DNA of 64,000 nt from positions 189,881,904-189,945,903 of the forward strand of contig OZ024743.1 of the NCBI GenBank assembly GCA_964016885.1, read 5' to 3'. This DNA is from Eledone cirrhosa (lineage: Eukaryota > Mollusca > Cephalopoda > Octopoda > Eledonidae). The notes under the pieces are model-generated. The model was given only the letters and a program-made list of their open reading frames with translations, was not told where the DNA came from and searched no databases. Shown here piece by piece: positions 47,426 to 59,748 of this stretch (position 1 is its first letter; the number at the start of each line of letters is the position of its first letter). Made by a program: the position numbers and the translations under genes.

Positions 47426-47790
47426 AGTCTTTTGGAAGCCTCGACAATGCAAATGGGTAAATCTCCGGGTAACAAGGTCCGGTGGTGGAGAGAGAGATGT
47501 AAGTGGGTGTACGTTGAGATGCGTGGTGTGTATAAGATGTGTGAGATGTGTAGAATGAAGGGAAGAGTATAAAGGGTAAAATAAAAATAACAACACAAGA
47601 GAGAGTTACCTTGGGAGAGATTTAATAGTCCCTATATATTTCGGATCCACATCCATCAACTGGGGTTTTTTTCCGGGGTGGGGAAAAGGTTGTCTGTCGG
47701 ACAAGTCCGGAACGCGTCCTTCGCGTCCACCGGACCTTGTTACCCGGAGATTTATCCATTTGCATTGTCGAGGCTTCCAAACGACTTAAA
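47422..47790. mobile_element. 369-bp foldback element between TA microsatellites
   Basis: Arms 47422-47485 and 47727-47790 (64 bp each) are reverse complements with about four mismatches (GGAAGCCTCGACAATGCAAA, CTCCGGGTAACAAGGTCCGG). Pure TA tracts lie on the left at 47362-47421 and, after about 50 bp, on the right at 47840-47890. The spacer of about 240 bp has no recognised content. Confidence 0.85.
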
Positions 47791-47836
47791 GATATTTACT
47801 TATTGTTCCACAATGCTTCAAGCAAACTTCAATACT

Positions 47837-47892
<56 letters not shown>

Positions 47893-47895
47893 TAC

Positions 47896-48164
47896 AATAT
47901 ATTAATAAATGGAAACTATATTTATAAAACCATAACTATTTTATTATATATATTTCAAGGGCAACCAAGGGAAATTATGGTGTGCTTTCATCAGATAAAA
48001 TACAGATTTGTTTTATAAATAAATATTGACATGCCCGGAAAAAAGACAACCTTAACGGTTGAAGCTTCTTCGATAGTCACCATAATTTGCCTTGGTTGCC
48101 CTTGAAATATATATAATAAAATAATTATGGTTTTATAAATATAGTTTCCATTTATTAATATATT
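47896..48164. mobile_element. 269-bp foldback element with hammerhead
   Basis: Arms 47896-47982 and 48078-48164 (87 bp each) are reverse complements with very few mismatches, including AATATATTAATAAATGGAAA and TTCAAGGGCAACCAAGG. A ribozyme-like fold spans the left arm and part of the spacer. The left flank is a TA tract. Confidence 0.88.
47937..48002 (-). ncRNA. hammerhead-like ribozyme in foldback
   Basis: On minus: stem I TATTTTAT pairs perfectly with ATAAAATA (8 bp). Core CTGATGA corresponds to plus 47988-47994, GAAA to plus 47953-47956. Stem III is the self-complementary ATATATAT, and ATA is the cleavage triplet. Stem II (AAGCACACC against GGTTGCCCTT) is only partly paired, so activity is uncertain. 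Much of the fold is AT-only and could arise more easily by chance. Confidence 0.5.
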
Positions 48165-48257
48165 GAATATTTACTCCACTAACTTGTTGAGTGCTTTATA
48201 TCAGTTATAAAAATGTTTAAGCTTGTTGAATCCCAACAAATTAAATATAACCTCTGC

Positions 48258-48276
48258 ATATATATATATATGTATA

Positions 48277-48320
<44 letters not shown>

Positions 48321-48675
48321 ATACATATATATATATATATGTGTGTGTGTGTGTATACATATATATATGTTTGTGTGTGTATGTATATATATATCCACCC
48401 TCTACCTGTTGTGCTCGATTTGTGGTCCCACCACGCTTTAATATCTACTCTCTCCTTCTCTCTCTCTCCTTTTTGCTCTCTCTCGTTCTCTCCCTCCCCT
48501 CTCTCTATCCATCTGCTCGTTTTCGATCATTTACGACATGTTTCACACATGCGTATTCCATTGTCCTGTCTCCGCCCCACTTCATTCGGTTTGTTTACTT
48601 CTTTTTTTCCTCCCTCTTCCTCTCTCCTCACTATTTTTTCTTTTCTTCCCCTCTTCTTCTTCTTTTCTTTCCCTA
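48258..48675. repeat. TA/TG microsatellites followed by CT-rich tract
   Basis: Alternating TA and TG runs at 48258-48395, then CT-rich sequence (TCTCTCTCT, TTCCTCCC) to about 48675. No coding meaning. Confidence 0.85.
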
Positions 48676-49269
48676 TGATCTGCCGTTAACAGCTGACCAA
48701 GGGATCCTTCTCTTGTTTCGTCCACATTACCATCTTAAACTTTGTTTACAGTAACCACATAGCTCGCTTCGTTTATTGTAATTTGGTATATATATATATA
48801 TAAATTAATAAAAACAATGAATAAAAACAAAGAACAAGTTCCTTATATTAAAAAATTCATCATTTTACGATCGTTTCTAGGATATATATGTGTGTTGGTA
48901 GGTATATCATATGTAAACATTTTACAAACTATCAGAGGAAATATACATACCTTCACATATATATGCTGTCTTCAGAAATAATGATATTTGTTTATTCAAT
49001 AAAACCAACAAAGATTTAATATAATAGGTCTGTTTGGGAACAGGTTTTGAATTGACCAATAGAAAAGTAGTAAGAGGTCAAGTTGATAGAATAGTAGTAG
49101 TAGAAATTTAATTTAGGGGTAGAGGAATGCAGACTTAAGTTTTGAATGGAAAGAATACTTTGAATGAAAAGAATACTTTGGGGATGAAAAGAGGTCAAGC
49201 CGGTGAAAGGTACACGAAAATTTGATGCTATTAAAGAATAATGGTAATGTTAAAACCGAAGGAGAATAA
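48676..49269. other. no gene seen
   Basis: AT-rich sequence with a short TA run at 48788. GAAAAGAATACTTTG is tandemly duplicated near 49149-49180. Confidence 0.45.
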
Positions 49270-49273
49270 AATT

Positions 49274-49925
49274 TTAGGGTAAAGGTGTTAGTGAGAAATA
49301 TATTTTTTTACTAATGATGCCAATGTCAGATTTGGAAGGGCATATAAGTCTTATAGAAGGATTAGAGTTAAAGTTAGATTTGTGATCTTTCAGGTTAAAG
49401 TGTGGTTTTTTCAGTGCCAAAGGTTCAGTTCTGTCTTCAATATTGATTTTATTTACTATGTTGTGTGTTTTGTTGTTGATATTGGTAAGAGCCGCATTAT
49501 TTGTTATTTTATAATTTTTCCTGAGTTCTTTATAAATGAACTTATTGTAATTATCAATATCCATGTGGTATAGATTTCCAGTTTTGTCAGAGTGGACGTG
49601 GACTTTGTTAGATTTTTTTAGATCCAATAGGGTAGAGTCAAGATCCTTTGGAAAATTAGATTTATATTTCTTAAATTTGAGGTGTTTGATTAAGTTAAAT
49701 AGGTCTTTCTCGGAGTTTTCAAGCAAGGAGTTGTGTGGTGGGTTCTTATAAATATTTCTTATCCGTACATTTTTTTTTTTTTATCAAAGTGGTAGGCCCA
49801 CCATCTGACCCTTTTGATGAATTGGTTGGTTTTTTGTATCATAAGAAGTAAGAATTCATCCCTAGAAGGTATTGGTATATTCTTTAAAGAAGTTCCCAAG
49901 TATTGTGTTTCCATTGTAATATGGA
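49274..49925 (-). pseudogene. Penelope-type RT, N-terminal half
   Basis: Starts METQYLGTSLKNIPIPSRDE, FLLLMIQKTNQFIKRVRWWA, YHFDKKKK. After slippage in an A/T run at 49771-49783 it continues through NPPHNSLLENSEKDLFNLIK, VHVHSDKTGNLYHMDIDNYN, FNLKDHKSNFNSNPSIRLIC, PSKSDIGIISKKIYFSL, and stops at 49274. It is colinear with the element at 42.4-44.5 kb but divergent, so it is a different subfamily. Catalytic motifs A and C are missing. Confidence 0.8.
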
Positions 49926-49974
49926 TAATGGAGAAGAAAGAGAGCTCAACTACATATATAGGGAGTTATAAAAT

Positions 49975-50005
<31 letters not shown>

Positions 50006-50059
50006 TATTAAAATATGAATACCTGTATAAAATTAGGAGCAAAGTATGTAGATGTATCT

Positions 50060-50104
<45 letters not shown>

Positions 50105-50721
50105 GTTTCGGTATTAAACTGTAGCTGATACAAAACATCGGTGTCAGTTTCAATCCACTACTCCAAGACTTTAATCCATAGGCCAAAGCTTACAGTAGAT
50201 GTTCCAATATCACATCTATCACATTTGAAAACAAGTTTATCGAAGTGCCGTAAAACGGTGGGGCTACACTGGTAGAAGCAAGAAATAGTTCGTTATATTT
50301 ACTATCTGACTTTTAAGTGGGAATTATGGATAAAATATAAAAGGCTCGTTTTTTTTAGATATGCATAAAAAAGAACAAACATTTCGATATATTATATACT
50401 TGGAAAGTTAGTCTATCGAATTCCTTTGATTGGCACCAGAGAAGTAAGATCATTTCTGTATTGTTTCTATGTCCGCAACTAGGTTACCTGGGTGGTAATA
50501 GGGAAGTGTATGATGCTACCTAAGCTACTACGGTTCTAATGATATACTGGAGGCAAATCCATCACAAATATTTCAGAAAAGTTGTACCTTGGCAAATAAT
50601 CGTCCTTATGAAAATATGAATTAACAATGAAAATATCTGGAAATTTCATTACAACTTGTGTATCGATGGATGCGTATCACAAGTGAAAGAACACCTGATT
50701 TTGACATTTATTTATTTTTCT
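49926..50721. other. no gene seen, two TA runs
   Basis: TA tracts at 49975-50000 and 50068-50100. The rest is AT-rich and unrecognised. Confidence 0.45.
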
Positions 50722-52085
50722 GTGTAGAGGAAACACGGGTGAAGTCCCAGAAGACTGGAGAAAAGGAGCGGTTGTCTGTATGTCCAAGAAGGGCAACCTT
50801 GTCGATTGTGACAACTGGAGGGGAGTGACACTTCTCTCCATACCAGGGAAGGTCTATTGTCTAGTGATCCTGAACCGCATGCGTGGCATGGTAGACCGGC
50901 AACTGCGAGAACAACAGGCAGGGTTCCGACCAAAACGTTCCTGTGCAGAGCAGATCTTTACGCTACGCCGCATCATTGAGAGGTACAACGAATTCCAGAG
51001 ACCCCTCGCCATCAGCTTCATCGATTTCTCCAAAGCATTCGATAGCATTCATCGACCGTCGCTCTGGAGCATCATGCATGAGTATAGTCTGCGCCAGAAA
51101 GTCATTTCGGCAATCAAACAGATTTACGCTAACTCCAAGAGCTGCATACGGACAGAGGATAGTTACAGTGACTGGTTTGAGGTGGTTACTGGCGTGCGTC
51201 AAGGTTGCTCGCTCTCTCCATTTCTCTTTGCCATAGCCATTGGCTGGGTACTGAGAAGAGCGTCTAAAGACCAGGGTATATCTTGGGTGGGAGAGCAAAT
51301 GTTGTCTGACCTGGACTTTGCGGACGATACTGCTGCACTTGCAGAGAGCAAAGCTGACCTGCAAATCATTGTGAACAATATCAATGTCGAAGCAGGAAGC
51401 TTAGGTCTCAATATCAGTGCCAAGAAGACCAAAAGCATGTTATCTGAGACACACCCACCACCAACCAGTGTCTTCATTGAACAGGGGGAGGTGGAGATAG
51501 TGGACAACTTCACCTACCTAGGAAGCTCCATTAACAATGAGGGCACCATGGACAGTGAACTGCATTTAACCAGCTTGACAAGATCTGGAAGAGCAGGAAG
51601 TTCACCCTCAAAACAAAGATGTGATTCTACAACAGCAATGTGCTGTCCACACTCTTGTACGGAAGTGAAACATGGCACCTTAAGACCAGCCAAGAGAAGA
51701 AGTTGGACGCATTCGATTCCAGATGTGCGAAAGATCCTGGAGATTAAATGGAGTGACCATGTAACAGACCAGGAAGTCAGGAACCGCACCAACCAGCAGC
51801 TAGTCTCTTCCACCATCTGCAAGCGACGCCTGGGCTGGTTTGGACACGCTTTGAGACTTCCCCCGGAGAGACTGGCGAACCAAGTACTTAAATGGAGCCC
51901 GCAGGGAAGCAGGCGGAGAGGGTGACCCAAAATGAACTGGCGCCAGACAGTTGAGTGGGACCTGCTAGCGACAAAGCGACAATGGCGGGACGCTGTGCAA
52001 CTGGCTGCGTACCGAACGCGATGGAACACTATGATTGCCTCATGCGTCGCAAGACGCAGGAGCTTCTGAGTCTGAGTCTGAGTAG
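50722..52085 (+). mobile_element. 5'-truncated RTE-like LINE
   Basis: Begins inside the linker before RT (RGNTGEVPEDWRKGAVVCMS). It carries the whole RT, runs to the C-terminal RRSF-stop at about 52067, and ends in a short (GAGTCT)n tail at 52066-52085. Short tandem 3' tails and 5' truncation are usual for RTE-type LINEs. Confidence 0.85.
50780..51925 (+). pseudogene. RTE-like reverse transcriptase, open but internally frameshifted
   Basis: Open for 381 codons. RT motifs: QQAGFRPKRSCAEQIFTLRR at 46-65, motif A FIDFSKAFDSIH at 80-91 with D82 and D88, motif B GVRQGCSLSPFLFA at 138-151, motif C FADD at 180-183, motif D LGLNISAKKTKSM at 208-220, and FTYLGSSINNEG at 244-255. From about residue 262 to 316 the frame is wrong: the proper sequence (LDKIWKSRKFTLKTKM, stop, FYNSNVLSTLLYGSETWHLK) sits in another frame, and a two-base loss near 51730 restores the original one. 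Residues 330-381 match the usual WxGHxLRxPPExL...GSRRRG end. The stop at 51923 looks like CGA to TGA, because the same frame continues as PKMNWRQTVEWDLLATKRQW to 52067. The openness is therefore misleading; the gene is dead. The ATG is internal. Confidence 0.88.
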
Positions 52086-52784
<699 letters not shown>

Positions 52785-52789
52785 TAAAA

Positions 52790-52865
52790 TATTGTCAGTT
52801 TGTCCTGAAACAACGACGACATTTCGCCATTAATCATCACAAGGTTTGGTACGGATATCACTGAT
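52790..52865 (-). repeat. possible Penelope pseudo-LTR remnant
   Basis: The minus strand contains TGTGATGATTAATGGCGAAA followed by TGTCGTC. It has a similar layout to the pseudo-LTR motif CTGATcAG-TGGCGAAAC at 44.66 kb. The first core base and the stems do not fit a hammerhead, so this is only suggestive. Confidence 0.25.
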
Positions 52866-53124
52866 ATCGAGATGTATCTAAGAATAATACTACATGAAGT
52901 ATATTTTAAATCGGGTATCTCAATTACAGGAAATAAGGATTTTCTTTAGTAGGGAGAGAGAAAGAATTAACGTTCTGTTAAAGAGAAGTTGATATGGAGA
53001 AAAGAAAGAAGACAAATCAAACACCATTTCCAGATACATGCATGCCTTTTTTGTCTTTCTCTTCAACTCAAGTTATCTCTCCGTGTCTCGATTCATTTCT
53101 CCCACTCTCTCTCCCTCTCTTGCA

Positions 53125-53141
53125 CCCCCCCCCCCCCCCAC
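53125..53141. repeat. poly(C) run
   Basis: Fifteen or more consecutive C within a CT-rich tract; prone to sequencing error. Confidence 0.9.
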
Positions 53142-53309
53142 ACAATCATCTCATTCAGACAACAATATTGATTTGGTTGTAAAAACGAGAAAAATAAAAC
53201 TGGTATATAATATTTTTTCATTATAGCCATCAATTTAGTATAAAGGACTTATCAAACTCGATAAGAGTTTTAATGTAACTATCTTTCTATCTATCCCCCT
53301 CCCTATATA

Positions 53310-53570
53310 TATATGTGTGTGTATAACGTCTTCGTCATCCACTTATTATTGGGATAGTCGTGGGTGCAGAGTCCTCAGACACGCTTTCCAGAACGTCCTA
53401 TCGGAATCAACTGTTTCTAACTCATCCTGCTTATCTCCATGTGAGACCATATGAGCTCTTTGTCTACCTCTAATTTTCCTACTGGTTGGCTTTGCCTGTA
53501 AAATATGTCTAGCGATTCTTTCCTTAAACATTCTAAATATATGTCAGAAATATCGGAATTATGATCACTT
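53310..53570 (-). pseudogene. LINE 3' end
   Basis: The minus frame MFKERIARHILQAKPTSRKI, RGRQRAHMVSHGDKQDELET, VDSDRTFWKACLRTLHPRLS corresponds to the C terminus of cephalopod LINEs (RIPxxxLxAKPTGxRxRGRP, DRxxWRxxL). Double stops follow. Confidence 0.65.
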
Positions 53571-53859
53571 GATTCAGAGAAGTAGCGGCTCTCTAGCCTA
53601 CAAGCAGATACAGTAGAAAGCGCTGAATGATGAGCAGGTCAGGGTTAGGTATGCATATACTATTACATCCAAATTCGAATGCAAGCGGCCGAAATGGGAT
53701 TCCTGTGAAGGGGTTTTGGAGTAATGTTACTCCATCGAATAACATTACGCTAAAGATCCTTCACTTTTGTGGGTTTTCTGAACTTTATTTAGTCTCAGGC
53801 TGCAGATAACTTGATGATGCTTGATTGACAGCTCAACTCCTCACTTAATATGAACATCC

Positions 53860-54340
53860 AGCCCAGAATCGAAGAGATCAGCGACAACAAAATAAAATAC
53901 TGATATCTGTCATCGATTTCCTTTACACCATGTATACTTATAGATGTCTTTGTGCTAGAAAAATGTCTTCATAATAAAAAAGCATATTATTAGAACAGAA
54001 GTATAGTAGGATCTCCCCTTTCGCATTTAGATCAAGATAACCGTTCCTTCCAATCACTCCATTCTGTGTCAAGTGATCAGTGCCAATATGTCTATTTAAG
54101 TCTCCCATTAGTATATATGACTCAGTTTAACTATATCCAATGCTGCAGTGACTTCATTAAGGAAGGATCTAAATTCGAATACTCTGTTTGGCACATAAAC
54201 TTGCACAATCCACAGAGACCTATCTTTCAGCTTAAGCTCCAAGAGGTAAATCCTGCCTCCGAATGAGATCCATTCCATAACATATGTCAAGTGTCAGGAA
54301 ATTGTGAGTGATTTCTGGCCACGTACCTGAGAGCTAACCC
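53860..54340 (-). pseudogene. LINE apurinic-type endonuclease remnant
   Basis: Minus-strand frames give GGRIYLLELKLKDRSLWIVQ, VYVPNRVFEFRSFLNEVTAA, LDIVKLSHIY, then LMGDLNRHIGTDHLTQNGVI, GRNGYLDLNAKGEILLYFCS, NNMLF. This is the LINE endonuclease pattern VVQVYAPT...LMGDFNAxVGxD...GxxGxxxxNxNGxxLLEFC. One frameshift lies between the two halves. It shares strand and order with the LINE 3' end at 53.3 kb, so both may come from one element whose RT has been lost. Confidence 0.65.
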
Positions 54341-54431
54341 ATTTCACCATCTCTTCGAGTAGCTTATCGGTGGTTGGTCAAGTGTTGATTATTTGATCGG
54401 AACAAATTCACTTATCTGATGACCGAAAAAC

Positions 54432-54766
54432 AGAAAAAAGAAAAAAGAAAAAAGAAAAAAGAAAAAAAGAAAAAAGAAAAAAGAAAAAAGAAAAAAGAAA
54501 AAAGAAAAAAAGAAAAAAGAAAAAAGAAAAAAAGAAAAAAAGAAAAAGGAAAAAGAAAAAAGAAAAAAAAAGAAAAAAGAAAAAAGAAAAAAGAAAAAAG
54601 AAAAAAAGAAAAGAAAAAAAGAAAAAAAGAAAAAAGAAAAAAGAAAAAAAGAAAAAAAGAAAAAAGAAAAAAGAAAAAAGAAAAAAGAAAAAAGAAAAAA
54701 GAAAAAAAGAAAAAAGAAAAAAGAAAAAAGAAAAAAGAAAAAAGAAAAAAGAAAAAAGAAAAGAAA
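54432..54766 (+). repeat. 335-bp pure polypurine tract
   Basis: Only A and G on the plus strand with no pyrimidine interruption. Mostly (AAAAAAG)n with length variants AAAAAG and AAAAAAAG. A candidate for triplex or H-DNA formation. Confidence 0.97.
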
Positions 54767-55250
54767 TGTGTATATAGAAATATACTAGAGTAAAACATGT
54801 CCAGAGAATCAATTGATAATATATATACATCATCTCTATTCCCAATCAGCATAATTAACCACACAAAAAATCAATTAGACCAGGCTATAAGAATAAAAGG
54901 CATCTATGAAGAAATAGTAAATAAATATACCATTGCGGCGTCTTAGCGCACAACCGCTATAGAATATTTACCCAACATTTCAACAGCACGTGGAAATTAA
55001 TTAAATATACGGTCAACCATACATAATTAGGTAAAAATTAATGTTAGAAATGCTTATATACATACCAGGATTAAATCACTAAATCCCGACCCTCAGGTTT
55101 CGTTCACTTTTGAGATACCTTATTAAGGAAATACTCGAGTGTTAGAGCTCTTCAGGGGACAAACTCGCTATTATTTTCCGAAGTGGCCCCCGCCAAATAT
55201 ATTTATCTATATTTACATATATATATATTCCTATGAAAAGAGCCAGGGCC
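54767..55250. other. no gene seen
   Basis: AT-rich, unrecognised. Confidence 0.4.
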
Positions 55251-55345
55251 CCTCGGATAACCTCCGGACGTTTCGACAGCTAGATCCGTATTCATATATA
55301 TATATATACACACACACTTATGTGTGTGTGTGTGTGTGTGTGTAT
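55251..55345. repeat. half-arm of palindrome family plus TA/CA/TG microsatellite
   Basis: CGGACGTTTCGACAGCTAGATC at 55265-55286 resembles CCGTTTCGACGGCTAT of the 30.2 kb palindrome. It then runs into (TA)n(CA)n(TG)n, continuing the pattern of such elements beside TA tracts. Confidence 0.5.
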
Positions 55346-56365
55346 GTATTTGTTTTGCAAGATTCCTGATATGAATTCGTGTGTTGAAAACAGATATTGT
55401 TATATTTGGGGATGGTCCTGTTGCCAGTATTGCCAATAAAATACACACACGCACCATATGATTTACAGGTTCTCACTTTACTTTTATTACTAGTTATTGG
55501 TTACTTCGTCTACCTCTGCGTGCTCATGCATCTGTGTATATTTCTTCGTAAATTTATGTTATGTATAAACTGTGATAAAAGCCTTACATAGTTATCACAT
55601 AATTTAATCATTTCGGTTTTGATGAATTTACAATGTGTAGAATGTCTAAACGGATTTGGTAATTGTAGAAAATCGTTGTTTATTTGCAGACATTGAAATA
55701 TCTTAATGCTGAGTCACATTTAATTGAGGAGACAAGTCAGTATAATTCCAATGCTTATGTCTATTGAATTACTGAGTTTATGAAATAAAAGAAAACACTG
55801 TCACGTTTTCTTAAGAAAATGTCACCAATTAATGCGTCATAATAGAAACATTTCTAGAGAAAAGTCACAATTTGTTTTCCATTAAGTTAGTCTTATTTGT
55901 CTATTTAAATGATAAATAAGTATTAAAATGAAAACAAATTACTTTGTCATACAGAAATATTTGTCTGAAAAGTTTTGAACGTAACTTTCCGAACAATCAG
56001 TCAATAACTTTTTATAGGAAAGGAAAGAATCTCGAAATGATAGGTTTACAAATGAGATTAAATGTTCATCCTTTTGTGAATTAAACACAGAAGCAACAGG
56101 CATGAGAGAAGCTAGGGTTCATTGCGAGATGATAAGAACAACTCTCAAATTTTCCCCTGTTTTCGTTAAGATAGAATATTCAAAATATTCGTTGATATTG
56201 ATTTCATACTTCAGCATCTGGCTGATTGCTTTTTATGAAATAATTATAATGCTTAGCTCAAGGAAAAATGTGAGGCTAAATCGACTACAATCAGAATAGA
56301 ACTTAGATAGATGGTTAAAAAATAAATGTTCATTTTTTTTTTTATGAAACAAATTTCAATTAAAT
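55346..56365. other. no gene seen
   Basis: AT-rich. TTATATTTGGGGATGGTCCT and the following bases near 55400 may be an interspersed repeat, but I cannot confirm it. Confidence 0.35.
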
Positions 56366-56560
56366 TATGTGGATTGGCAGTATCGGTAGAGGGTCGGACG
56401 CCATGCTTTCCAGCATAGTTACGTCCCTTTACGATCTGAGTTCAAATCCCGCCGAGGTTGACTTTGCCTTTCATCCTTACGTGGTCGATAAAATAAAGTA
56501 CCAGTAATGCACTGGGTAATTGCTGGCCTTGTGCCTAAAGTAGAAACAATTATTTATTGT
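56366..56560 (+). mobile_element. young cephalopod tRNA-SINE
   Basis: GTGGATTGGCAGTATCGGTA through GGCCTTGTGCCTAAAGTAG. It matches the 40.95 kb copy except CCGAGG for CCTAGG and GTGG for GGGG. The first four bases of the head are missing. Confidence 0.93.
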
Positions 56561-56851
56561 TTGCAACACAAAAGAAAAAATAAAGAAATTAAATATCGAA
56601 ATTATAGGGAAGGTAGGAGAGAGCAGCAGATTCCACATCCGGTCTAAGTAGTATATCTAAGCTGTGCCCTACTGGCAGATTTGTGAAGGCATTGACACCC
56701 GCTTCGAATGTGATATTCAAGTAAAAGCTTTATCCACAGATGGTGTTCTGTGAACACTACTAACTGACCCAATATACAATAGGATATCTGCAATAACAAG
56801 TACATCTAGAAACATAGTTATAAAAGCAATGCAATGAAAATTTAATAGTTC

Positions 56852-57085
56852 TTGGTATCCAATCCTAACGTTTGGGGACTTGAACGACCACTTTATTTTC
56901 ATTCTGGCTGCCGTATAGAGCTCCTGTGTCCTATGTCACCAAACTGCCCCTTTCCATCGCAAAATTGGGCGGAGTATACCCCGCTTGAAGAAGGAACACC
57001 GGAGGTGAAGTGGTTGCTGCAGCAGGTGTCACAGGCTGTTCTCCACGGCAATGACATTGTTATTTGGCCTGCGGGATGCAGCTGA
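56852..57085 (+). other. short unrecognised open frame
   Basis: A 77-codon frame with non-simple composition (CPMSPNCPFPSQNWAEYTPL, EVKWLLQQVSQAVLHGNDIV). GC content rises locally. No family recognised; it may be part of an unknown repeat. Confidence 0.2.
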
Positions 57086-58159
57086 GTGACACCACCTAGT
57101 TTGGGGGTGTAGAGTATGCTGCTTACTCCCGTTTTCCCTTACTTTCCATATCTATTTTTTTGTCTGTTTCCATCTCTGTTTTATTGCAAACATTATATAA
57201 TTCCATTGAAATTCATGATGTAATATTAGCATATCATTTAATAAGCTGTAATAAAACATTCGAAAAAATGATAATATAAATGAAGAATTTGGGATGGATC
57301 CATTCAGCAAATACAAATATAAGATTTTTATCTTCTTTTCACAATATTCATCAAAGAGTAGCGCACTCCATATATCAGTAGGAATAAATTAGGTGACTCA
57401 CTGTTATGGCAAGGAATCTGACCCATTCAAAATTCTCACATGTACTCTGCAGGACTGTGTTTTATCCCAAACCTTTTAATTTTAGCATGTAGATACACAT
57501 CTACACACTAGCTTTCCAAAAAGAAAAAAGTGGGCACATCACATTTCAATGCACACAATAACTTCACACAAACGACCTCACACATGTTTCATCTTCCAAT
57601 GATTATCTTTTCTTGGCCCTCTCCCACCTGAAGCAATCCATTATAGCATTTAATTCTGAAAATAGATTTTGTTTGAATTTATGCAATTGATTAATTAAAA
57701 ATAAAAAAAAATCGTAAACAAATCTATTTCAAATAACATTATAGATATTTAAAAACGGAAAATAAAGGAAAAGGCAAGGGCTTTAGGGTCACAGAATATT
57801 AGGAGGGGAAAAGGGAGAGTGATGGGCTCAAGGCCTAGCATGTGGTGATGTTGGGACTGTGCTCCACGGACAAGACTGCAAAAGTATTTCCACGGAATCA
57901 ATTAAACGAAGAATTTGAAAAGAGTTAAACATTAAAAAATGGACATTTACAACTACAACTTATTTTATTGACGGGAATTAATATATACTCCATTATAGCA
58001 TTTCTATGTATTAATTAAACCAAAATTTCTTCTATCATTTAATTTGTGGAAATAAATTTATTGAACAACCATCTTAAGTGAACTTTTAAGATATTTTGTT
58101 TAGATTCTGTTTCCGAATAAGAAAGTTTATTTTATATTAGATTTTATTTCAGAAAAGGC
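57086..58159. other. no gene seen
   Basis: AT-rich unique sequence. Confidence 0.4.
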
Positions 58160-58330
58160 TGCGAATTGGCAAAGTCATTAGAATGTTGGATAGAATAATT
58201 TGCAGAATTCGTTCCGGCTCTATTTTCTTTGAATTCAAATTCTGCTGGGGTCAATTTTGCGTTTCATCCTTGCGAGGTCAATAACAAAAGTAAAAGTCCA
58301 GTAGTAGGGTTGAATCTTCCTTTATATCGC
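58160..58330 (+). mobile_element. degenerate tRNA-SINE
   Basis: AAAGGCTGCGAATTGGCAAA, then GAATTCAAATTCTGCTGGGG, TCAATTTTGCGTTTCATCCT, GAGGTCAATAA, AGTCCAGTAG, in the order of the older SINE subtype whose head is GGCGGCGAGCTGGCAGA. Confidence 0.75.
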
Positions 58331-58643
58331 TTTTTCCCTTCCCCACTCTCAATCCTTCTCTGGAAGAAATTTGATGTGTTGATACTTGGAGAGGGATGGG
58401 TTCCACCAGGTTTTAAATGCCCCCAAAACGCTGTATGCCACTACAGCATCTCTAGGACTCCACCAGGATTTACAGGACTATAGCTTACCAATTTCAGAAA
58501 ACGCACGAAGGTTTCGGAGTGTATTTCATCTGAAACATTTTTTTCTCTTCCATTGTACACTTCATGATTGGTCAAAGGATTTTCCTAAGTTAATTCATGG
58601 AGCATTTACTGGTATTTAACACACACATATATCGGCATGCATT

Positions 58644-58647
<4 letters not shown>
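58331..58647. other. no gene seen
   Basis: Unrecognised sequence. A TA run at 58648-58677 precedes the satellite copy. Confidence 0.4.
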
Positions 58648-59270
<623 letters not shown>

Positions 59271-59334
59271 GCAAAAAATAAACAAAACTAACAAACCAAA
59301 AGACAATGAAGAAATAACGCTTGATATAGTAAGA

Positions 59335-59385
59335 AAAGAATCTTTCCATTTCAGAAACTAGTCCTTCATCAGAAGATAGAATGAT
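59335..59385 (-). repeat. CTGATGA...GAAA motif, weak hammerhead resemblance
   Basis: The minus strand reads CTTCTGATGAAGGACTAG, TTTCTGAAATGG. AGGA can pair with TTCT as a stem II, but no stem I partner is found after any cleavage triplet. Related to the repeat at 32.95 kb. Confidence 0.25.
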
Positions 59386-59748
59386 TGCAAATGCCACTTC
59401 TTAACCACGTTGCATCAAAATAAATAAAAGAAGAGTAATATAGTATATATTGAATATTTTAACAAATCTATTAATATCGTTTCCAATGTGTAAAATGTTG
59501 TGTTGTTTTTATTCAATTTTTAAAGAAAGTCTTCATTATATAAAACACTTATTTTAGTTAAGTCTTGAAGTATTTTCCTAAATGCATCATTGATTGCAGA
59601 TATAGCTGTCAAACTTGATTTAAGTGGTCCATCCTCAGTTTGGACTATAAATTTTGTAAATTGGAAAAAAAACCATATCCTAAAAGATAAATATTCTAAC
59701 TTTACACTTAGATGAACTGGCTATCAAAACTGAATGTGATAATATAAA
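59386..59748. other. no gene seen
   Basis: AT-rich, unrecognised. Confidence 0.4.

Noticed and set aside
54408..54864. Long KKEKRKK / FFLFSFF open frames across the purine tract
   Set aside because: Artefact of an uninterrupted A/G simple repeat that is open in several frames on both strands.
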